Of a stretch of 64,000 nt of DNA, positions 58,801-64,000 are shown in pieces. The notes under the pieces were generated by a model that saw nothing but the letters and a program-made list of their open reading frames with translations, was not told the DNA's origin and searched no databases. Numbering within the stretch: the first letter of the stretch is position 1; each line of letters starts with the position of its first letter. This DNA comes from Trichococcus alkaliphilus (GTDB taxonomy: Bacteria > Bacillota > Bacilli > Lactobacillales > Aerococcaceae). The DNA is taken from assembly GCF_003008695.1 (NCBI RefSeq), contig NZ_PXZT01000001.1, forward strand, positions 62,001 to 126,000. Direction: 5' to 3'. Made by a program: the position numbers and the translations under genes.

Positions 58801-59181
58801 TCCTGGGGTGATCGCGATGATGCGGCTTGAATCATCCTCCAAAAGGGAAAGCAATTCCCTATCCGAAGCGTCCTGATTCCTGACAGTCGACAAAGCCATC
58901 AACTTTTTGTAGCCCTCAAAATCCTTCGCCAACAAGACCAGAGGAAAGGGGCGATCTTTACTGATGATTCCGGGCAAATCCAGTTGGATCCCCAGAATGG
59001 GTTGGATAGCGTACTTTTTGCAAAGTTTGAAGAAGTCGACTTGACCATAAAGGACATTTTGGTCCGTCAATGCGATGGCCTGATAGCCTTTTGCCTTGGC
59101 GCTGCGCACCAAATCCTCTATTCGGGTAGTCGTCTGCAAAAGAGAATAGGCACTGATGACCTGCAAATGCACAAAAGACAT
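55843..59181 (-). CDS. dnaE: DNA polymerase III alpha subunit DnaE
   Basis: Family C polymerase. In Gram-positives it extends primers before PolC takes over. N-terminal PHP domain (about 1-200, FVHLQVISAYSLLQTT), catalytic core with the two aspartates in LPDIDLDFPDNRR near residue 386 and the GSAAGSLVSYVLRIT block, helix-hairpin-helix, and a C-terminal OB-fold (about 970-1050). Length 1112, without the exonuclease insertion of PolC. It reads divergently from yjzD. Confidence 0.97.
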   Translation of the reverse strand: MSFVHLQVISAYSLLQTTTRIEDLVRSAKAKGYQAIALTDQNVLYGQVDFFKLCKKYAIQPILGIQLDLPGIISKDRPFPLVLLAKDFEGYKKLMALSTVRNQDASDRELLSLLEDDSSRIIAITPGEKGEIESFLNGNDQENAKAASLAWKKIFNHGNFYIGVQLHEKMKQIIPQLKRLSQATNIPTTAMHDVRYLEPSDNFSCRVLKAIEANEKVDLQSEALDGTYYLPSCGEIERKFREADLVESAETTQKIADEIEIDLPLHQSLLPRYPLPAGTTPQAYLRRLCEEGLRQRITAPDAAYEKRLAYELEVIHEMGFDDYFLIVWDVMAYARKAKIMPGAGRGSAAGSLVSYVLRITHVDPIKYNLLFERFLNKERYNLPDIDLDFPDNRRDDILHYVRDKYGSDHVAQIATFGTLAAKMSLRDTARVFGLTVAEAQAWSNAIPNQLGISLAEARQKSKELQHLISTNDVNRLLYETAEKIEGVPRHVSTHAAGVVISDNPLRDIVPLQKKNSDLYLTQYTMGNIEEIGLLKMDFLGLKNLTILNDAVQLASAAHNESINIWEIPMDDDRTLDIFRKADTNGVFQFESPGIKNVLRKLGPESIEDVAAVNALYRPGPMEQIDLFISRKKGLAEIDYLHPDLKSILEVTYGVMVYQEQVMQVASRMAGFSLGEADILRRAIGKKQKSAIDEERRHFIEGSLQQGYSEQTAEQVYDYIERFANYGFNRSHSVAYSFIAYQLAYMKAHFPEAFFAALLNSVNQHSDKMREYFIELKRRNISISYPDINTSNWKFALQQQTIQFGLGGIKGLRRDFIQEIIKERQGHGHYKDFVQFLRRIHPKWLRNENITPLIYSGAFDSFGHSRATLLESLPGMLNSIDYSGNNIDLFSILEPKYVETEELPLLELLDLEEAALGHSLKGHPIDQFGNLYNNGAVVYITELAYDKKMRTMGLIKDIRRIQTKKGDPMAFANMTDSTGEISVTIFPEYYIRFMKLLKANQLLVVEGKLERSKQADKTNFLVTHIWDAEAYQEMMGKKKENVFIRLTAENNTPELFGKMYRILNKQPGDHPVILYNEATKQTMRLTAENWVDISADLLDSLQAIFGSGNVAVK

Positions 59182-59270
59182 GTCTGAGACCTCCTTTTTC
59201 TAATCAATATTATCATTATAGCGTACCCGTCCTAATCCAAGAAGCGAAAAAGTCGTTGGGCAAGTAATGC

Positions 59271-59298
59271 TTGTCATCTCCAAAAAAAGTGATAAAAT
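59271..59298 (+). promoter_or_regulatory. Promoter of yjzD
   Basis: TTGTCA (59271-59276), 16 bases, TAAAAT (59293-59298), 26 bases before the start codon. Confidence 0.75.
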
Positions 59299-59324
59299 GA
59301 ATTTCGAGAAGAGGTGTAAACGAC

Positions 59325-59504
59325 ATGAAATATATTGCAATCATTTTTTGGGGATTTATCTTAGGGCAAGTATCTGTTTATCTGGGCAGCGCCTTATCCG
59401 GCGGCAGCTACGACTTTATGATCGCAACCATGACGGGTATCTTTACCGCGCTGATCGTAGTTCTTGTTTCTGCGTTGATGCCGAAGACGGCCTCCGATAA
59501 ATAA
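59325..59504 (+). CDS. yjzD: Small membrane protein YjzD (DUF2929)
   Basis: A 59-residue protein with two membrane segments (about 3-25 and 32-52) and a short polar tail ending MPKTASDK. The aromatic start MKYIAIIFWGFILGQVSVYL followed by a YDF turn fits the DUF2929/YjzD family; its function is unknown. ATG has AGAGGTG eight bases upstream, a good promoter lies ahead and a terminator follows, so it is a real monocistronic gene despite its size. Confidence 0.85.
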   Translation: MKYIAIIFWGFILGQVSVYLGSALSGGSYDFMIATMTGIFTALIVVLVSALMPKTASDK

Positions 59505-59540
59505 CCGACAGTTCGTTCCAAAGTCGGCATTAAAATCGAA

Positions 59541-59577
59541 AAAACCTTCAGGGATCAATTTCCTGAAGGTTTTTTTC
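59541..59577. terminator. Bidirectional terminator between yjzD and queA
   Basis: Stem AAAACCTTCAGG / CCTGAAGGTTTT with T-runs on both sides, ending the converging yjzD and queA transcripts. Confidence 0.9.
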
Positions 59578-60605
59578 TATTTGATGAACATGGCATCGCC
59601 GAAGCTGAAGAATCGGTACTTTTCTTTGACTGCGTGCTCGTAGGCGGACAGGACGTTGTCTCTGCCGGCAAAAGCGCTGACCAGCATGACCAAGGTCGAT
59701 TTCGGCAGATGAAAATTGGTGATGATGCCTTGGACAACCTTGAATGAATAGCCGGGCGAAATGAAAATTTTGGTCCATCCGCTATCCGCCTTGATTTCCC
59801 CATCAAATTTCGTGCCGATCGTTTCCAGTGTCCGCACGGAAGTCGTGCCCACAGCGACTATTTTGCCTCCGTTGGAACGGACCTCATTCAGCGTTTGCGC
59901 CGCCTCGTCCGTCAGCTGGTAGAATTCCGAATGCATTTCGTGGCTGGCGATATCATCGACCGATACCGGACGGAAAGTCCCCAAGCCCACATGCAACGTC
60001 AGATAGACGATCTTGACGCCTTTATTGGCTACTTCCTCAAGCAGTTCGGGCGTGAAATGGAGCCCTGCTGTCGGGGCAGCTGCGGAGCCGACTTCTTTGG
60101 CGTAAACGGTCTGATAACGTTCCTGATCATCCAGCGTCTCTTTGATGTATGGCGGCAAAGGCATTTCGCCCAGCGATTCCAGTATTTCCAAAAATACGCC
60201 GTCATATTTGAAATTCAAAATGCGGCCACCGTGATCCAACGATTGCGTCACTTCCGCAGTCAAACGTCCGTCCCCGAAAGAGATGACTGTCCCGACTTTG
60301 ACCCGTTTTCCTGGTTTGACGAGCGTCTCCCACTCATCCCCTTGGATATTGTTCAAAAGCAGGACTTCGATATGCCCGCCGGTATCCGGTTTGACGCCAT
60401 GCAGTCGCGCAGGCAGCACACGTGTGTTGTTCAGTACCAACGCGTCACCTTCCTGAAGTTCCTCCACCATGTCGGTGAAATGTTTGTCCGTGATTTCTCC
60501 AGTCTTGGAGTCCAGGGCAAGAAGCCGGGATGACGAACGATCCATCAGCGGTGTCTGCGCAATCAGTTCTTCCGGCAAATAAAAATCAAAATCACTTGTC
60601 CTCAT
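59577..60605 (-). CDS. queA: S-adenosylmethionine:tRNA ribosyltransferase-isomerase
   Basis: Adds the epoxycyclopentane part to the 7-aminomethyl-7-deazaguanine of tRNA, making epoxyqueuosine. Family blocks: [15 protein letters not shown] at the start, [29 protein letters not shown] near residue 180, and [12 protein letters not shown]-type segment [18 protein letters not shown]. Length 342. It follows ruvB by 16 bases, the widespread ruvAB-queA order. Confidence 0.97.
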   Translation of the reverse strand: MRTSDFDFYLPEELIAQTPLMDRSSSRLLALDSKTGEITDKHFTDMVEELQEGDALVLNNTRVLPARLHGVKPDTGGHIEVLLLNNIQGDEWETLVKPGKRVKVGTVISFGDGRLTAEVTQSLDHGGRILNFKYDGVFLEILESLGEMPLPPYIKETLDDQERYQTVYAKEVGSAAAPTAGLHFTPELLEEVANKGVKIVYLTLHVGLGTFRPVSVDDIASHEMHSEFYQLTDEAAQTLNEVRSNGGKIVAVGTTSVRTLETIGTKFDGEIKADSGWTKIFISPGYSFKVVQGIITNFHLPKSTLVMLVSAFAGRDNVLSAYEHAVKEKYRFFSFGDAMFIK

Positions 60606-60621
60606 TGATAAAATACCTCAC

Positions 60622-61635
60622 TTATTTTTCTGTATCATACGTGATCCCCAAATGGTCATATGCCATAGGGGTCGCTACCCTGCCGCGCGGGGTGCGCTGC
60701 AGGAATCCCAATTGGAGCAGATAGGGTTCGTACATGTCCTCTATCGTTTCCATTTCTTCGCCGATGTTGGCGGCTATCGTCGAAAGACCGACGGGGCCGC
60801 CGTTATAGAATCGGATCATCGTCATCAATATTTGCCGATCCAAGTCATCAAGCCCTTTGTTGTCCACGCTCAAAATGGACAAAGCTTTGTCAGCGATTTC
60901 CTTAGTGATCAGGCCATCGCGATAGACTTGGGCGAAATCGCGCACACGGCGGAGCAGCCTGTTGGCAACACGCGGGGTGCCTCTGGATCTCAAGGCGATT
61001 TCGACAGCGCCTGACTCATCGATTTTCGTGGACAAAACATCCGAAGAGCGATGGACGATCTGTCGGAGATCTTCAAGGCTGTAATATTCCATCCGCGAAA
61101 CAATCCCGAACCGGTCACGCAAGGGGGCCGACAGACTGCCGGCTTTGGTCGTGGCACCTACCAGCGTGAACGGCGGCAAGGTAAAGTGGACGGGATGGGC
61201 TGTCGGCCCTTGCCCGATGATGATGTCCACATAATAATCCTCCATGGCAGAGTAGAGCACTTCTTCCACAATCCGCGGCAAGCGATGGATTTCATCGATG
61301 AAGAGGACATCCCCCGCTTCCAGCTCATTGAGCAATACCATCAAATCGCCTGGCCGCTCGATTGCGGGCCCGCTCGTGCTGTGGATGCGGACATCCAATT
61401 CCTTGGCGATGACCATTGCCAGTGTCGTTTTCCCCAACCCGGGCGGCCCGTACAACAACACATGATCCAAAGCTTCACTTCGCGCTTTAGCGGCCTGGAT
61501 ATACACTTTCAGTTCATTTTTCACTTTATCTTGGCCGATATATTGCGCCATCATTTGCGGCCGCAATGTTTTTTCAATCAAATCTTCAGTTAGGTCTTCC
61601 GTATTTCCGGAAACGATCCTGTTTTCAGCTGTCAT
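60622..61635 (-). CDS. ruvB: Holliday junction helicase motor RuvB
   Basis: AAA+ motor that drives branch migration with RuvA; in Gram-positives the junction is cut by RecU (18.4 kb). Walker [12 protein letters not shown] near residue 64, Walker [10 protein letters not shown], arginine finger region and the C-terminal winged helix with [15 protein letters not shown]. Length 337, five bases after ruvA. Confidence 0.98.
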   Translation of the reverse strand: MTAENRIVSGNTEDLTEDLIEKTLRPQMMAQYIGQDKVKNELKVYIQAAKARSEALDHVLLYGPPGLGKTTLAMVIAKELDVRIHSTSGPAIERPGDLMVLLNELEAGDVLFIDEIHRLPRIVEEVLYSAMEDYYVDIIIGQGPTAHPVHFTLPPFTLVGATTKAGSLSAPLRDRFGIVSRMEYYSLEDLRQIVHRSSDVLSTKIDESGAVEIALRSRGTPRVANRLLRRVRDFAQVYRDGLITKEIADKALSILSVDNKGLDDLDRQILMTMIRFYNGGPVGLSTIAANIGEEMETIEDMYEPYLLQLGFLQRTPRGRVATPMAYDHLGITYDTEK

Positions 61636-61640
61636 CTATA

Positions 61641-62255
61641 TCACCCTTTTAAAAGTAGCTTGAACGCCGTACGAAGCACTTCTTCTGCGCTGGAATAGTT
61701 TTCTTTTTCTAATGTCGGCAAGATTTTCTTCACTTCACGGTCCGAATATCCCAACCCGGCCAATGCCTCCAATGCTTCCGTCAACACAGCGGACTGTCCG
61801 CCAGCAGTTTCGTGGACAGGATGCTCTTCCATCCAATACGTATCGGGCAGCAATTCGCCTAGTTTGCCTTTCAAGTCCAAGATGATCTGCGAGGCTGTCT
61901 TTTTGCCCACACCCGGGAATTTCACCAAATAACCCACATTATCCGTTTCGATCGCTTGGATCAGACCCAGATGATCATCGCTCGCCAATATCGACAAGCC
62001 GCTTTTCGGTCCGATTCCGGAGACGCTGATCAGTTTCAAGTACAACTGCTTTTCCGTGTAGTCCTTGAAACCGAACAGTGTGATCGCATCCTCGCGGACC
62101 GCCTGATAGATGTAAAACGTCAGCTCTTGGTTTAGGCTTCCGGAAAACCGGAAAGGATTAGCCACCTGCAATTGGTAGCCGATGCCACCGTTCTCCAGCA
62201 CCACATAAAGCGGCCCCACATAGACTAATTTACCTTTTATATATTCGTACATCAT
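61641..62255 (-). CDS. ruvA: Holliday junction binding protein RuvA
   Basis: Tetramer that holds the four-way junction for RuvB. OB-fold at 1-65 (MMYEYIKGKLVYVG), two helix-hairpin-helix motifs (SGIGPKSGLSIL, FPGVGKKTASQIILDLKGKL) and the small C-terminal domain that touches RuvB (about 155-204). ATG 62255 has AGTAGGAG upstream; an in-frame ATG twelve codons earlier is less likely. Length 204. Confidence 0.96.
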   Translation of the reverse strand: MMYEYIKGKLVYVGPLYVVLENGGIGYQLQVANPFRFSGSLNQELTFYIYQAVREDAITLFGFKDYTEKQLYLKLISVSGIGPKSGLSILASDDHLGLIQAIETDNVGYLVKFPGVGKKTASQIILDLKGKLGELLPDTYWMEEHPVHETAGGQSAVLTEALEALAGLGYSDREVKKILPTLEKENYSSAEEVLRTAFKLLLKG

Positions 62256-62377
62256 TTGGCTCCTACTCTTCATTTCCTGATTGTCATTCATTTTCTATCA
62301 TAACATAAAACGGAATGGAAATGACAGCCGTTGTGTCATCTTCTGTGCGGGAACATTCGTTTGGCAGGTGCAAGCAA

Positions 62378-62407
62378 CAAAAAATCCCAGGACCGGTAGC
62401 CATGGGA
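62378..62407 (-). terminator. Terminator of msrB
   Basis: On the minus strand TCCCA / TGGGA with an inner GG/CC extension past one mismatch, then six T residues, 15 bases past the msrB stop. Confidence 0.75.
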
Positions 62408-62421
62408 CTTTCCTTTGCTGC

Positions 62422-62847
62422 TTATTCGAATAATTGTTTGTATTCAGAGTAGCCTTCCGCGTCCAATTGGTCGTAAGGAACGAAGCGCATCGCTGCCGAA
62501 TTGATGCAATAGCGCAGACCGCCCAACTCTGCAGGGCCGTCCTCAAAGACATGCCCCAGGTGGGAGTCGCCTTGAGGGCTGCGGACTTCTGTGCGTTTAC
62601 GCATCAGTTTGCGGTCCTCCAACTCCTTCAGAGTGGAAATCGGTTTTGCAAAAGAAGGCCAACCGCAGCCGGCATCGTACTTGTCGGCAGAACTGAACAA
62701 CGGCTCTCCGCTCACGACATCAACATAGATGCCTTTTTCATAAAAATCATCGTACTCGCCGGAAAAAGGTCTCTCCGTAGCTTCGTTCTGTGTCACTTCA
62801 TATTGTAAAGGCGTCAAGCGCTTCAATTGTTCCTCTTTATTATCCAT
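62422..62847 (-). CDS. msrB: Peptide methionine-R-sulfoxide reductase MsrB
   Basis: Repairs methionine-R-sulfoxide in proteins. [20 protein letters not shown], the block [31 protein letters not shown] and the catalytic Cys in [14 protein letters not shown] near residue 118 are present. The CxxC pairs that bind zinc in other MsrB forms are absent, normal for this group. ATG 62847 gives [11 protein letters not shown], length 141. It lies between ruvA and the DUF937 gene; no msrA partner is near. Confidence 0.95.
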   Translation of the reverse strand: MDNKEEQLKRLTPLQYEVTQNEATERPFSGEYDDFYEKGIYVDVVSGEPLFSSADKYDAGCGWPSFAKPISTLKELEDRKLMRKRTEVRSPQGDSHLGHVFEDGPAELGGLRYCINSAAMRFVPYDQLDAEGYSEYKQLFE

Positions 62848-62895
62848 CGTGATATCTGACCCCTTTCTTTTCATTGCTTCAGTATATCAAAAAAT

Positions 62896-62930
62896 ACAAA
62901 AAAGCAGAACAAAAAAGTCTTGTTCTGCTT
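62896..62930 (-). terminator. Terminator of the DUF937 gene
   Basis: Eleven-base-pair perfect stem AAGCAGAACAA / TTGTTCTGCTT, then a six-T run on the minus strand. Confidence 0.92.
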
Positions 62931-62954
62931 CAACCATGTGTCATCAGGAGTGGA

Positions 62955-63560
62955 TCAGAATAGGTTCCCCAAAATGCTTCCCAGAATGCCGCCCAATCCG
63001 CCCGTTGCAGCTGGCGTCGTCGTTCCGGATTGCTTAGGGAAGAGGTCGGTGATGTCGAAATTTTTCGTGGCTGCTTCTTCAGCTTCTTTGGAGAAGATGT
63101 CGGTCTGTTTGGCCACACCGTCGGAATCCAATCCGTCAGCAGCCTTTTTGTCCGCCAGCATGCCCAGAATCATCGGCGCCATGGAAGCCAAAACCTTGGA
63201 AACCTCGGATTTGCTGATGCCTGTTTGGGCAGCAATCTGATCCACGACCTTATCTTTGTCACCGAAGGCATGATCCAATATTTTATCGCCATCATCCGTA
63301 TCGGCTTTCTTGACCACATCTTCGATCGAGGACACGTCTTTGGTTTGACCTTTGTGTTTTTCCAATGCATTTGATAAGGAATCTTTCCCTGCTTTTGACT
63401 CTGCGTTTTTACTTAATGCCCGAAGGATCAAGGGAATTGCAACGACAGCCAATTTCGGCAAAATGCTTGCATCAACGCCCGTCTTGCTGCCCAAGGCCTG
63501 GATTGAACTTTCTTTGTTCAGCTCGCCCATCATTTCGGAAATGTCATTGATTTGCACCAT
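62955..63560 (-). CDS. DUF937 domain protein
   Basis: A 201-residue protein of the DUF937 (YidB-like) family, function unknown. The helical body contains LPKLAVVAIPLILRALSKNAES near residue 38 and QIAAQTGISKSEVSKVLASMAPMILGML near residue 110, the family repeats. A Gly/Leu-rich tail ends GGLGGILGSILGNLF and may insert in or touch the membrane. ATG 63560 has ATAGGAGTG upstream. A TAAAAT -10 at 63595-63600 could be its own promoter, since mutL ends 74 bases before. Confidence 0.88.
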   Translation of the reverse strand: MVQINDISEMMGELNKESSIQALGSKTGVDASILPKLAVVAIPLILRALSKNAESKAGKDSLSNALEKHKGQTKDVSSIEDVVKKADTDDGDKILDHAFGDKDKVVDQIAAQTGISKSEVSKVLASMAPMILGMLADKKAADGLDSDGVAKQTDIFSKEAEEAATKNFDITDLFPKQSGTTTPAATGGLGGILGSILGNLF

Positions 63561-63634
63561 TTTTTCCACTCCTATCTGTTATTTAACTATCCTGATTTTA
63601 CAATAAATAAGCAGAAATAAGAAATGATACGCTC

Positions 63635-64000
63635 TCAGTGCGGGTCCTGGATCCGCTTGAACATCTTCTCCATATCCTGGTTGGAGAATTGGATCAGCAC
63701 CGGTCTGCCGTGCGGGCAATTGTAGGGATTATCCGTTTGGGCAAGATCGGCCAACAGTTGGCGCGCTTCTTTGTCGCTGAGGAAATGATTCGCCTTGATC
63801 GAGCGCTTGCAGCTCATCATGATGGCTGTTGCTTCCCGAAGTTTTTTGATGGAGATATCGCCTTCAGCCAAAAACATCTCCACCAGCTCCTTCAGAATGT
63901 CTTCCTCCTCACCCGGAGTGAACCAAGCAGGATGCTTTTCGACGATGAAACTGTTCTGGCCGAACGGTTCCAGGAACAAGCCCATCGATTCCAGCACCTC
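63635..64000 (-). CDS. mutL: DNA mismatch repair protein MutL, C-terminal end, cut by window edge
   Basis: The last 121 residues of MutL, including the C-terminal dimerisation domain. The block NPYNCPHGRPVLIQFSNQDMEKMF is the conserved CPHGRP metal-site motif of endonuclease-active MutL, found in bacteria lacking MutH. ACKRSIKANHFLS-type segment SCKRSIKANHFLSDKEAR also fits. The ATPase half lies beyond position 64000. The order mutL...ruvA-ruvB-queA supports the call. Confidence 0.95.
   Translation of the reverse strand, partial: EVLESMGLFLEPFGQNSFIVEKHPAWFTPGEEEDILKELVEMFLAEGDISIKKLREATAIMMSCKRSIKANHFLSDKEARQLLADLAQTDNPYNCPHGRPVLIQFSNQDMEKMFKRIQDPH

Noticed and set aside
59309-59324. Catabolite-response element TGTAAACG before yjzD
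   Set aside because: Only half of the palindrome is present and it overlaps the Shine-Dalgarno region.

Overview
The window is a stretch of core chromosome from a low-to-mid G+C Gram-positive bacterium. Gene content and order point to a non-sporulating member of the Lactobacillales. They fit Carnobacteriaceae best, something like Trichococcus or Carnobacterium, but that genus-level guess is inference from memory of the families, not a database result. Many blocks keep the order known from Bacillus: dinG-ypmB-aspB-asnS-dnaD-nth with recU-ponA converging, fer against ypbB-recQ-ypbE, cmk-S1-der-hup, ribT-scpA-scpB, rluB-resD-resE, fur-xerD-deoB-punA, dnaG-rpoD-trmK-nif3, and mutL...ruvA-ruvB-queA. 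Sporulation genes that sit beside some of these blocks in Bacillus (spoIIA, dacF, spmAB) are absent.

Layout: 1-2.5 kb carries the end of the heat-shock operon (hrcA-grpE-dnaK, reading left) with a CIRCE operator. 2.5-5.6 kb has truB-ribF-hemW; 5.7-6.6 kb is a lone rightward degV. 6.6-10 kb is trmK-nif3-pepT-ysdA; 10-13.2 kb is dnaG-rpoD. 13.3-18.2 kb has an Atg22-type MFS permease, ysxC, clpX and tig. 18.4-21.6 kb is rightward recU-ponA, converging on dinG-ypmB-aspB-asnS-dnaD-nth (29-21.7 kb). 29.3-34.2 kb has an unrecognised 158-residue protein and a TPR gene-ypiB-dapB-cca run. 34.4-41.7 kb holds hup, der, the S1 protein, cmk, a LysM protein, recQ and ypbB, with a divergent ferredoxin. 42-46.3 kb has ribU under an FMN riboswitch, the ResDE-like two-component pair and rluB; 46.3-48.1 kb has ribT-scpA-scpB. 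48.2-52.5 kb is cvfB-fur-xerD-deoB-punA. 52.7-59.2 kb is dnaE, pfkA and pyk, with divergent yjzD. 59.6-64 kb is mutL (partial), a DUF937 gene, msrB, ruvA, ruvB and queA.

Together the genes cover replication (DnaG, DnaE, DnaD), chromosome handling (ScpAB, HU, XerD), repair (MutL, RuvAB, RecU, Nth, RecQ, DinG), transcription and RNA modification (SigA, TruB, TrmK, QueA, RluB, Cca), protein quality control (DnaK/GrpE, trigger factor, ClpX), glycolysis (PfkA, Pyk) and flavin supply (RibU, RibF). No mobile element, prophage, CRISPR array, tRNA or rRNA was seen.

The most unusual item is the cca gene. A full-length CCA-adding enzyme is followed in the same frame by a complete hot-dog thioesterase domain of the fluoroacetyl-CoA thioesterase (FlK) type, with the four FlK catalytic-site residues apparently conserved. 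Lesser points are a possible long-range switch in the ribU leader, a perfect hairpin in the hup leader, a duplicated element in the dinG leader, and several key genes that appear to start with TTG or GTG.
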